NCBI GenBank assembly: GCA_002409215.1
Contig: DHUO01000014.1
Span: 8,510-31,042, forward strand
Reading direction: 5' to 3'
DNA length: 22,533 nucleotides
Source: Candidatus Dojkabacteria bacterium UBA5232
Lineage (GTDB): Bacteria > Patescibacteriota > Dojkabacteria > SC72
The translations under genes were made by a program, and so were the position numbers. The notes under the pieces are model-generated. The model was not told the origin of the DNA. It did no database searches and saw nothing but the letters and a program-made list of their open reading frames with translations. Each line of letters starts with the position of its first letter. Position 1 is the first letter of the stretch. Shown here piece after piece: positions 1 to 7,356 of the stretch.

Positions 1-1042
1 TTATTTCCTTATCTAAAACAATATTTGAACTATACCCAGACACAACAGAAAATTCCTTAAGCTCTAGCAATCCAAGACCTGCACTAATCCCAAAACCAAC
101 CAATGTTGACAAAAGAACAGTTAAAACTTTTCTCCATGCTGTCTTTCTGTTAAAGATAAAGTTATACAGAACAGTAATTAGCATACCAAGGAAGGTAATT
201 AAAGAAAGAAGGAAAAGTAATATACTCCAGAAATATATTCCTTGGAAAAGCCATGAAATCTGAATAACTAGGCCTGCAACAGAACCAAGGAAGAAAAAGA
301 CTACAAAAAGAGAACAGAAGGCTACAAAGCACTTAAAGAGAAAGAGAATCGCCTTCCCTAAGAGTGAGAATATTCCAAAGTCATACTTTACTGAAATGTC
401 TTTTTTTTCGCTCTTTGTTTGATTTTTTACAACAGAGGACTCTACTTTCGTTTCAGGGGAATCTTTACTATCATCAATCTTCTCTGTCTTACTATCATCT
501 TCAAAAGCATCTAAGAATCTTACTTTGTATATATACACGAAGGACACAACAGCAACTACAAGATATACTATATCTATTAAGAATTTCCAGAATGCCAACA
601 AAATATCAAAATACCTATTTGCTCCTTGTGTGAAGATATTTGCTCCAGCTTGATAGATATAGTTAAAAGGCATCCTAATTAATAGTATCAGGATGAAAAG
701 GATAGCTAGTTCGAATATAAATCGGATTAATGATTTTGCTTTCATGGAAGAAATCATCCTTACACTCCTATCTACAATACTTGTTACACTTTTAATAAAG
801 TCATTGAATGTGTATTTTCGAGTCTCCTCTATCTGCTCCTCTTGCATATTCTGATTCATCAATTCATCAAGAGTGCAATCAAAAAGCTTACACATTGCAA
901 GCATCTTATCTGTTTCTGGGTATGCTGCCCCTGACTCCCATTTAGAAACAGATTGTCTGGATACTCCTAGTTTGTATCCTAAGTCCTCCTGGGAGAGCTT
1001 CTTACCTTTTCTGAGGTACTCTAAGTTCTTTCTAAAACTCAT
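1..1042 (-). CDS. Membrane-anchored Xre-family HTH regulator (partial, C-terminus beyond window)
   Basis: Reading down from an ATG at 1040-1042 the frame stays open to the left edge (347 codons), so the C-terminus is missing. Residues about 4-62 form a Cro/C1-type helix-turn-helix (LSQEDLGYKLGVSRQSVSKW, then a Pro-Glu-Thr segment and LDELM), the usual N-terminal DNA-binding domain of Xre regulators. The rest is not a typical cytosolic sensor. Hydrophobic helices lie near residues 105-125 and 143-168, an acidic/Ser/Lys-rich linker at about 175-215, and three more membrane segments at about 225-325. It probably binds DNA while tethered to the membrane and responds to an envelope signal; the signal is unknown. 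No Shine-Dalgarno sequence is visible before the ATG. It lies downstream of the glycosyltransferase gene on the same strand, 111 nt away. Domain assignment is firm, function is inference. Confidence 0.85.
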   Translation of the reverse strand, partial: MSFRKNLEYLRKGKKLSQEDLGYKLGVSRQSVSKWESGAAYPETDKMLAMCKLFDCTLDELMNQNMQEEQIEETRKYTFNDFIKSVTSIVDRSVRMISSMKAKSLIRFIFELAILFILILLIRMPFNYIYQAGANIFTQGANRYFDILLAFWKFLIDIVYLVVAVVSFVYIYKVRFLDAFEDDSKTEKIDDSKDSPETKVESSVVKNQTKSEKKDISVKYDFGIFSLLGKAILFLFKCFVAFCSLFVVFFFLGSVAGLVIQISWLFQGIYFWSILLFLLSLITFLGMLITVLYNFIFNRKTAWRKVLTVLLSTLVGFGISAGLGLLELKEFSVVSGYSSNIVLDKEI

Positions 1043-1153
1043 ATTAATATTTATTAAATTTAATGGCTGATTTTACCCCTATTCCAGCAGTTGCAACCAC
1101 CAATTTACAGTTGCTTTGCGTAAACTAGAGGTTGCATTCCCTGATTTTACCAC
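1043..1153 (-). promoter_or_regulatory. Intergenic region with direct and inverted repeats upstream of the Xre gene
   Basis: CTGATTTTACC occurs at 1067-1077 and again at 1141-1151. Between the copies TGCAACC (1092-1098) and GGTTGCA (1130-1136) form an inverted repeat. It lies directly before an HTH-regulator start, so an autoregulatory operator is one reading; a short mobile remnant with an 11-bp target duplication is another. Neither is proven. Confidence 0.35.
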
Positions 1154-2254
1154 TTATTTAGAGAAAATGTAGGTGATTATGTCCTTAGCATTTTTAATAT
1201 GTGCGGTTGACGGGGCTAAGTCGTTGTAGAAGAGATCCGCTATCTCTTCTCTGATATATCTAAGATTTCTTCCAATGTATACAAAATTATCATTCCTTTT
1301 AACATACTCTATATTCCCATACTCCTGATATCCCACAGGTCGTGTAAAGAGAGCCTTTTTGTTCAACTCCTCTATCTCTACTACACTTACAGAACCAAAC
1401 TTCGATATTACAATATCTGAAATTGCCATTAAGTCAAGATTCCTATGTGTGAATCCTAGTATCAAAATATTATTCTTATCACCAAACCTTGCATTTAGTC
1501 CTTCATATAGCTTCTTGTCTCTACCCGTTAAGATTACAAATTGATAGTGAGGAGAGAGAAAAAGAGGTGTCATATTTTTAACAATCTCTCGTGTAGAAAA
1601 ACCTCCTCCTGTTATTAATATTATTGGTTTATCTTTCGAAAAACTTGCCTCTGAGAAAAACTCCTTGTACAGATCTACTCGTTCCTGCTCTGATAAAGGA
1701 GTAATTTCCCTAAAGGAGAAGTAGTCTCTCACAATATTGCAATTAGGGGTATATCCCTTCAGTGTTTGCTCAGCTTCTTGAGTAGGAACAAAAACCTTAT
1801 CTGCAACAGGACTAGCCCACCACCTACATACAGTTATGATATCGGTTACGGTAACGATATACTTAAACTCCTTCTCTTTCCTACACTTATCTAAAACTGG
1901 AATTAGCAATGTGTTATTTCCCACAACAATATCCGGATTATACTCATTAAGAAGTTTCATTGTTGGGCGAAACAGAGGCCAAACAGTTACAATACTGGCA
2001 ATCTTAGCAAACCAACTAAACCTATCTATCATTCTATGGAAAAAGTTATATATCAACTCAAATGGATAGAACTTACCAATTAGTGAGTAAAGACGTGGAT
2101 AGCCAGCAGTAAGCTTGGAAAGCATATACATATCCACTATTTCAACCTCCCCATTAGGAAATCTCTGCAAGAAAGCCTCTTTGAAGGCATTCGCACAAGA
2201 CACATGCCCAGCACCTGCACTTGCCGTAAAAATTAGAACCTTCTGTCCTTTCAT
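1154..2254 (-). CDS. MGDG-synthase/UgtP-like glycosyltransferase (GT28 type)
   Basis: Predicted to transfer a sugar from a nucleotide sugar to a lipid, most likely diacylglycerol, at the inner face of the membrane, making a glycolipid or lipoteichoic-acid anchor. The N-terminus carries the family signature ASAGAGH followed by NAF, as in monogalactosyldiacylglycerol synthase and processive diacylglycerol glucosyltransferases. The middle has a VTVTDI segment and a ITGGGFS glycine loop (about residue 215). The C-terminal half has the Rossmann-type donor site with SKFGSVSVVEIEEL and a Pro-Val-Gly-Tyr-Gln-Glu-Gly-N segment typical of GT28. Length, about 366 aa, suits the family. I chose the ATG at 2252-2254; an in-frame GTG two codons upstream (2258-2260) is possible. 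A copy of the 80-bp element ends about 45 nt upstream and points at this gene. Lipid acceptor and sugar cannot be read from sequence. Confidence 0.85.
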   Translation of the reverse strand: MKGQKVLIFTASAGAGHVSCANAFKEAFLQRFPNGEVEIVDMYMLSKLTAGYPRLYSLIGKFYPFELIYNFFHRMIDRFSWFAKIASIVTVWPLFRPTMKLLNEYNPDIVVGNNTLLIPVLDKCRKEKEFKYIVTVTDIITVCRWWASPVADKVFVPTQEAEQTLKGYTPNCNIVRDYFSFREITPLSEQERVDLYKEFFSEASFSKDKPIILITGGGFSTREIVKNMTPLFLSPHYQFVILTGRDKKLYEGLNARFGDKNNILILGFTHRNLDLMAISDIVISKFGSVSVVEIEELNKKALFTRPVGYQEYGNIEYVKRNDNFVYIGRNLRYIREEIADLFYNDLAPSTAHIKNAKDIITYIFSK

Positions 2255-2298
2255 ATCCACACATTACACCAATTAGCTACCCAAATTGCAAGTCCACT

Positions 2299-2379
2299 AC
2301 CCATAGAAAGATTAAAATCTGATTAAAAGTAAAGGAAAATATTGTTTGGATAAGGATAAACTTACCGACCAGGTCTGTA
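2299..2379 (-). repeat. 80-bp intergenic element, copy E1
   Basis: Read on the minus strand it begins with the palindrome core GACCTGGTC (2375-2367) inside a 17-bp imperfect palindrome (2363-2379). Then come GGTAAGTTTATCCTT, TTTTAAT at 2328-2322 and again at 2317-2311, and CTATGG at 2306-2301. It lies in the divergent region between the glycosyltransferase and the 7TM operon, pointing at the glycosyltransferase. A second overlapping inverted repeat, GGTCT/AGACC, spans 2372-2387. Confidence 0.8.
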
Positions 2380-2408
2380 CATAGACCCTACCGTTTTGTG
2401 CGTAAAAA

Positions 2409-2417
2409 TGGTATAAT
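2409..2417 (+). promoter_or_regulatory. Extended -10 promoter of the 7TM/ATP-grasp operon
   Basis: TGGTATAAT is a perfect extended -10 box (TGnTATAAT) about 50 nt before the GTG start at 2469. No good -35 box is visible at the right distance, which extended -10 promoters can tolerate. The same nine bases stand before uvrA. Confidence 0.65.
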
Positions 2418-2468
2418 ACCTACTGTAAATCTGCCTTTACAAACTAATTAAATTGTCATTTTAATACT

Positions 2469-3140
2469 GTGAATTATTCTCCATTTACAGACTGGTTGAT
2501 TCAAAATGGTATATCTAAAGGGACTTTAGAGTTGCTTGTTGCCATAACGATAGTGGCTACAATTGTAAGTGTTTTTAGATATATGTTCGGTACAAAGAGT
2601 TACGGCATTTATGCTCCTATTATCTTGGCTATATCTTATTCATACACAGGATTAAAATATGGGCTTTCAATTACGCTACTTGTGATATTGATTTCCCTAC
2701 TTTCCTACTCTGTCCTTAAAAGAATTAGGATGCACTATATTACTAGAATTGCTATTAACTACTGTTTATTAACAATTGGCCTGATAGCCTTCATTATTAT
2801 CATCAAAAAATATGGATTAGGTCTAGAGAATATTTCAAATGTCCCTGCCCTAGCTTTGATTTCAATCGCAGGACTTTCTGATTTTTTCATAAAGCAGTTT
2901 GTTCAGAAATCACCTAAGACCTCTATTATGAATCTCGTTAGTACTGTGTTGGTAGCATCTGCTGGCTGGTTTATCATAACAAGAGAGTATATCTCCGAAT
3001 ATGCAATAAACAATCTCTGGATAATAGTAGTATTAATAATCGTTAATCTTCTAATCGGACAGTTCAAAGGCCTTCGACTAAAGGACTATGTTAGATTTAG
3101 ATCAGTAGTAAAGGAGAAAGATGATGATTCAAAGAAGTAA
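2469..3140 (+). CDS. Stand-alone 7TM membrane protein of the transglutaminase-linked type
   Basis: A 223-aa protein almost wholly of membrane helices: hydrophobic stretches at about residues 17-37, 46-62, 64-84, 94-112, 126-140, 152-170 and 180-195, with a short charged C-terminal tail. Its position directly before a RimK-related ligase and a retropepsin-like domain, with a Tyr-Gly-Ile-Tyr-Ala-Pro segment near residue 46, matches the 7TM domain that in proteobacteria is usually fused to an inactive transglutaminase domain. Here that extracytoplasmic domain is absent. It starts with GTG and has no clear Shine-Dalgarno; the last 20 nt overlap the next gene, so translation is probably coupled. 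Likely role: membrane anchor or transporter for the product or target of the ligases. The helices are clear; the family assignment rests partly on context. Confidence 0.75.
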   Translation: MNYSPFTDWLIQNGISKGTLELLVAITIVATIVSVFRYMFGTKSYGIYAPIILAISYSYTGLKYGLSITLLVILISLLSYSVLKRIRMHYITRIAINYCLLTIGLIAFIIIIKKYGLGLENISNVPALALISIAGLSDFFIKQFVQKSPKTSIMNLVSTVLVASAGWFIITREYISEYAINNLWIIVVLIIVNLLIGQFKGLRLKDYVRFRSVVKEKDDDSKK

Positions 3141-4578
3141 ATTTAAGGATATCCTTGGATTAAATAGAAGGAATCAGGAGTATGTAAGACCGTACAATAG
3201 TCCTTCTGCAAAGAGGATTGCTGATAATAAGATTCTGACAAAGAAGATTCTTGCAAAAGAAGGGATTAGAACACCGGAGGTATACAAGCTAATCAGAACA
3301 AAGCAACAGCTGAAGTTCCTAGATTGGGACTCCCTACCAAGAAGCTTTGTTATCAAACCTAATCAAGGTACAGGTGGGAATGGAATTGTTGTCTTCTACG
3401 GAAAGAAAAAAGGAGAGATGGCATGGATTAGGCCTAGTGGTGGAATTATGAGCAAAAACGATATTATCTTGCACATTGAGAATATTTTAGATGGCCGATT
3501 CTCCATGGGTAACAAGAAGGATATAGCAATCATTGAGGAGCGTGTGCGAACTGATTCACTTCTCAAACAGTACTCATACAAAGGTGTTCCTGATATAAGG
3601 GTAATCTGTTTTAACGGTGTGCCGATTATGGCCATGACTAGAATACCAACAAAGAGATCAAATGGTACAGCAAACCTCCACTCTGGAGCGATATGTGCAG
3701 GAATTGACATTGCAACAGGAATAACCACACACGCCATGCAAATGGATACATCTTCCCCTCTTAGTGATACATACGAAGATATTGAGGTTACAACAGATCT
3801 CAAAGAAAACAAACCTCTAAGGGGAATTCATATTCCTGACTGGGATAATATTCTTAAAATAGCACTCAAGTGTCAAAGAGTATCCAAACTCGGCTATCTT
3901 GGTGTTGATATAGCTTTAGATGCCGATCATGGCCCAATTGTATTCGAACTAAATGCAAGACCAGGGCTTGGTATCCAGGTAGCAAACAAAGCTGGTTTGA
4001 GATGGAGGCTTGAGAAGGTAAAAGATGTAGAGGTTGAAAGCATCCAGAAGGGAATAAGGATTGCAAAGAGTATTTTTGGGGGAGAGGTTGAAGAGAACAT
4101 TGAAGAGATTAGTGGAAGAAAAGTTGTTAACATTAATGAAAGAATATTGGTATATCACAGAAATATTGGCAAAAAGAAAAAAGGGAATAAGGAGTATGCA
4201 AGAGCATTCATGGATACAGGTGTTTTAACATCTAGAATCTCAGAGGTTTTTGCTAATCGTATTGGTTTTCTAAGCACTATAAAGTATTTTGATACTCTTG
4301 AGATTCCTAAGAAGTTTGATTCTCTAAAAGAGGCACAGGAGTACATTGATGAGAATGAAAAGAAACTTACCCTTGAAGAAGGAATAAAAAGAGTTGCTAA
4401 AATTGTAGATGATGGTGAGATTAAAGTTAGACCTGTTATAGAAATCAAAGTAAAGATCTCTGGAGAGGAAAAGGAGATGGAGGTAGTAGTTATTGAAGAT
4501 TCAGAGTATCATTTAATAATCGGAAGAGGAGAGTTAAAAGGATATTTAATTGATACTAGTAAAACATTTAAGAATTAA
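3121..4578 (+). CDS. RimK-related ATP-grasp ligase fused to a retropepsin-like (RimB/Zn_protease) domain
   Basis: Residues 8-320 match the alpha-L-glutamate ligase-like (RimK-related) family: an N-terminal ILGLNRRNQEYV motif, the ATP-binding Lys in FVIKPNQGTGGNGIVV (Lys79), GVPDIRVICFNGVPIMAMTR (155-174), a NLHSGA segment, GYLGVDIALD and the metal-binding FELNARPG (Glu276, Asn278). Such enzymes ligate an amino acid to a carboxylate using ATP. Residues about 335-485 are a second domain with MDTG (catalytic-type Asp365) near its start, then RPVIEIKVKISG and IIGRGELKGYLIDTSKTF, the layout of the RimB/ATP-dependent zinc protease (retropepsin) family. In proteobacteria these are separate genes in one operon; here they are one polypeptide. 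Start ATG is preceded by AAGGAG at good distance and overlaps the 7TM gene by 20 nt. The target is unknown. Confidence 0.9.
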   Translation: MMIQRSKFKDILGLNRRNQEYVRPYNSPSAKRIADNKILTKKILAKEGIRTPEVYKLIRTKQQLKFLDWDSLPRSFVIKPNQGTGGNGIVVFYGKKKGEMAWIRPSGGIMSKNDIILHIENILDGRFSMGNKKDIAIIEERVRTDSLLKQYSYKGVPDIRVICFNGVPIMAMTRIPTKRSNGTANLHSGAICAGIDIATGITTHAMQMDTSSPLSDTYEDIEVTTDLKENKPLRGIHIPDWDNILKIALKCQRVSKLGYLGVDIALDADHGPIVFELNARPGLGIQVANKAGLRWRLEKVKDVEVESIQKGIRIAKSIFGGEVEENIEEISGRKVVNINERILVYHRNIGKKKKGNKEYARAFMDTGVLTSRISEVFANRIGFLSTIKYFDTLEIPKKFDSLKEAQEYIDENEKKLTLEEGIKRVAKIVDDGEIKVRPVIEIKVKISGEEKEMEVVVIEDSEYHLIIGRGELKGYLIDTSKTFKN

Positions 4579-4579
4579 T

Positions 4580-5563
4580 ATGGAGAAAAACTTTTTGAAA
4601 ATTGCAGGTAATATTCATCTTTCATACTATATCGAGGCTGCTGACATTTTAGGTCTTAAATATGAAATATTGGTTCATGGGTTAATGGCTAAGTTCTCAA
4701 TTGAGAATAAACATTGGTATATAATCAATACTGTCACTCCACTTGTCCCTACCCCAAGTACAACAATTTGCAAGAGAAAGAATCTAACCCATCTTGTGTT
4801 GGAAAAACACGGTATTGCAACACCCAAACAGGAGATTTTGACATGTGAGATTGATGCTATTAAGTTCTTCAATAATCACAAAGATATAGTAATCAAGCCC
4901 ACCCAACAGCTAGGTGGTAAGGGTGTTTCAATACTCCCACAAAACGAACAGCAGGTATTAAATGCTTTCAAGAATGCATTTGAAACATCACATGCACCAT
5001 CTGATAGCAAGAAGGTTATTGGTGAAGAATTCATACATGGTGAAAATTACAGATTCTTAACACTCGGGGAGAAAGTAATTGGTATTGTTAGAAGAAAAGC
5101 TGCACATGTGGTTGGTGATGGCCAGAGTACAATAAGAGAACTCATAGAAAAGGAGAACGAGAGGAGAAAAAAGAACATAATGCTACCGATAGTCATAGAT
5201 AATGAGGTGACTCTCAAACTACAAAGAGAGGATATGAACTTAGATTTCATACCTCAAAAAGATCAAGAAGTCATACTTAGATATAACTGCAATTTAACAA
5301 CAGGTGGCACGACAGAAGAGTGTGCAAACCAAGTCCACGACTACTACAAACAGCTAGCTATCAAAGCTGTCAAAGCAGTAGGCTCTGAATTTGGTGGTGT
5401 CGATATCATTGCAAAAGATATAACTAAACCAGAAAAGTGTGCTGTTAATGAAATAAACTACAACCCTGGCCTTAGACTCCACTACAAAGTTGATAAGGGA
5501 GAACAGGTAAAGGTTGCTGTCCCAATTATGGAATACATCAGAGATAAATATCTAAATTCTTAA
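4580..5563 (+). CDS. Cyanophycin-synthetase-like single-domain ATP-grasp ligase
   Basis: A 327-aa protein with only the ATP-grasp module of the CphA/GshF type. Visible features are DIVIKPTQQLGGKG (ATP Lys106), EEFIHGENYRFL, the family marker VVGDGQSTIRELI (178-189), an Arg-Tyr-Asn-Cys-Asn-Leu-Thr-Thr-Gly-Gly loop (234-243), GGVDIIAKDI, and VNEINYNPGLRLH (Glu291, Asn293) with the KGE ending known from cyanophycin synthetase. The CphA N-terminal domain and C-terminal Mur ligase are absent. The catalytic residues are intact, so it probably forms peptide bonds through an acyl phosphate. The ATG starts one base after the previous stop codon and has no Shine-Dalgarno. An in-frame TTG at 4550 has AAGGA at good spacing and would add 10 residues and overlap the upstream gene. 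The substrate is unknown. Confidence 0.85.
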   Translation: MEKNFLKIAGNIHLSYYIEAADILGLKYEILVHGLMAKFSIENKHWYIINTVTPLVPTPSTTICKRKNLTHLVLEKHGIATPKQEILTCEIDAIKFFNNHKDIVIKPTQQLGGKGVSILPQNEQQVLNAFKNAFETSHAPSDSKKVIGEEFIHGENYRFLTLGEKVIGIVRRKAAHVVGDGQSTIRELIEKENERRKKNIMLPIVIDNEVTLKLQREDMNLDFIPQKDQEVILRYNCNLTTGGTTEECANQVHDYYKQLAIKAVKAVGSEFGGVDIIAKDITKPEKCAVNEINYNPGLRLHYKVDKGEQVKVAVPIMEYIRDKYLNS

Positions 5564-5573
5564 GGCTTAACAA

Positions 5574-7271
5574 ATGAAAGAAGCACAAGTACTCCAAGGT
5601 CTAAACTTAATATCCCCCTACTCAACTGTCATAGTTAAGACAGAAGAGAATGATGATGTTAAGAAACTTTTAGATTTAATTAATGGATATCACCCAATAT
5701 TCATAGAGAAATACTACTTTACACAAGGATTCCTCTACATTGAAACGAAAATACCATTCCTTTGGAGAGAGGCTGCTGAATACATACAGAAATTAGCAAA
5801 GAATGATATGACATATGAAAAGTGTAAAGAGTATGTTGTAGAGGTGTTAATTAAACAAAGGGTTGCCTCCATGTCAACAATTCCCATAATGAATGCTGCA
5901 TATAAATTAGGATATGAAATTACTCCCACCATAATTGATGAGGAAATCTTGCAGACAGAAAAACCTGGATATGCAAAAACATATAACCGACACCACACCG
6001 TAGGATGTGGGAAAGGCTCTGAGATAATCTACTCCATATCCTCAAGCCAAGATTCTAAAATTGCCAAGGAAATACAGAAAGACAAATGGTCAACAAACTT
6101 AATGATATCAAGACTCGGCCTACCTATTCCTAAATGGGAGACTTTAGATAGCAAGAGTCAAATAGATGAAGTATGGTCAGAATATAACAAACCCGTAGTT
6201 ATAAAACCAACAGGCCTAACAGGTGGGAACGGTGTAGTAGTAGGAATTAACACAATCGAAGATGCCAAAGAAGCATATGAATTCGCACAGAAAGCCATTA
6301 ACCAGAAACTTAGACAAGATTGGCAGAAAAAGATAATGATACAAGAACAAGTAGCTGGTGAAGACTACAGACTACTTGTCATTGATGGGAAATTAGAAGT
6401 AGCTACAAAAAGAATACCTGCATTCATAACTGGAGACGGGAAAAGTTCAATTGAAGAGTTAATTAACCAGACCAATAGCGATCCACAAAGAGACATCACA
6501 AGCCCCTCACACACACTTAAACCAATCAATATAGATGAACCACTACTTAACTACCTTGAAGAACAAAAACTCTCTTTAGAAAGCATTCCTAAAAAAGATG
6601 AGAAGGTGCTAGTGAGAAAAGTTGCTAGTATGAGCCAGGGAGGTATCACAGAGGACTTCACAGACTCTGTATCGCCTGAAATTAAATATATAGTTGAAAG
6701 CATTGCCCAATCAATTCATGCCTTTGTACTAGGCATAGATGTCCTGTGCAAGGATATTACCAAACCACTAACAACAGAGAATGGTGCAATATTGGAGGTG
6801 AATACAATGCCAGAGGCATATCTTAATCTCTTCCCTGTTTTAGGAGAAGATAGATCGTATGTAGCAGATATATTTGTGAAGAAGTTGCTAAAAGATAATG
6901 AAACAAAGAAGATTGTGGTGGTTGGCACTATGCTTGAAGATATCCCTACCCTTCTTAGGAAATCAACACTTCTTAAACCGTATATTGGCAAAGATGATGT
7001 TGTTGGGGAATATAAAGAGGGAGAAATGAGGATTAATGGATTAAATATTAATAAAGATTTAGAGAAATGGAAAGCCATAGAAGGACTTAAAGTTAATGCT
7101 TCATTAGATGTGATAATAATACATCACAGAGATTGGGAAGATGTTAAGAAAACAGGTTTAGGATTTAATAATATTGATATGTTAATTGTTAATAAAGAAT
7201 TGGCAGAGAGTGATGAGATGAGGACTATTAAGAAGTATAAAAAACAGATTAATAAAATAAAATTAATCTGA
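5574..7271 (+). CDS. Cyanophycin-synthetase-like protein with decayed Mur-ligase tail
   Basis: A 565-aa protein with the domain order of cyanophycin synthetase, much shortened. Residues 1-140 replace the CphA N-terminal domain. VGCGKGSEIIYSISSSQDSK (143-162) followed by an Asp-Lys-Trp-Ser-Thr-Asn stretch matches the CphA ATP-grasp entry (usually LGxGKxQxRI ... DKxxTN). VIKPTGLTGGNG (Lys211), GDGKSSIEELINQTN, a SQGG loop (354-357), GIDVLCKDITKP and LEVNTMP (Glu408, Asn410) complete a plausible active ATP-grasp. Residues 445-565 follow the CphA Mur-ligase opening: KIVVVGTM stands where VTGTNGKTT should be, and KKTGLGFNNIDMLIVNKEL matches RxGLGFDxCDVxVVTNI. The P-loop Lys is gone and the rest of the Mur domain is missing. 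So one of the two CphA activities is probably lost. Stop codon TGA lies inside repeat E2. Confidence 0.85.
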   Translation: MKEAQVLQGLNLISPYSTVIVKTEENDDVKKLLDLINGYHPIFIEKYYFTQGFLYIETKIPFLWREAAEYIQKLAKNDMTYEKCKEYVVEVLIKQRVASMSTIPIMNAAYKLGYEITPTIIDEEILQTEKPGYAKTYNRHHTVGCGKGSEIIYSISSSQDSKIAKEIQKDKWSTNLMISRLGLPIPKWETLDSKSQIDEVWSEYNKPVVIKPTGLTGGNGVVVGINTIEDAKEAYEFAQKAINQKLRQDWQKKIMIQEQVAGEDYRLLVIDGKLEVATKRIPAFITGDGKSSIEELINQTNSDPQRDITSPSHTLKPINIDEPLLNYLEEQKLSLESIPKKDEKVLVRKVASMSQGGITEDFTDSVSPEIKYIVESIAQSIHAFVLGIDVLCKDITKPLTTENGAILEVNTMPEAYLNLFPVLGEDRSYVADIFVKKLLKDNETKKIVVVGTMLEDIPTLLRKSTLLKPYIGKDDVVGEYKEGEMRINGLNINKDLEKWKAIEGLKVNASLDVIIIHHRDWEDVKKTGLGFNNIDMLIVNKELAESDEMRTIKKYKKQINKIKLI

Positions 7272-7347
7272 CCTGGTCGGCAATATTATCTTTATTAGAT
7301 AAGGATAAATTGTCGATTTTAATAGAATTTTAATATTATTATAGGAG
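7268..7347 (+). repeat. 80-bp intergenic element, copy E2
   Basis: GACCTGGTC at 7270-7278, TTTTAAT at 7317-7323 and 7328-7334, TATAGG at 7340-7345. It begins on the TGA stop of the CphA-like gene. Its last bases supply the AGGAG (7343-7347) that is the ribosome binding site of the next gene, 9 nt before the ATG at 7357. It therefore fills the whole gap between the two genes. Confidence 0.85.
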
Positions 7348-7356
7348 AAACAGAAT

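Noticed and set aside
364..1070. Two short plus-strand frames (364-633, 873-1070)
   Set aside because: They are shadows of the minus-strand Xre/membrane protein, whose HTH and helices are clear.
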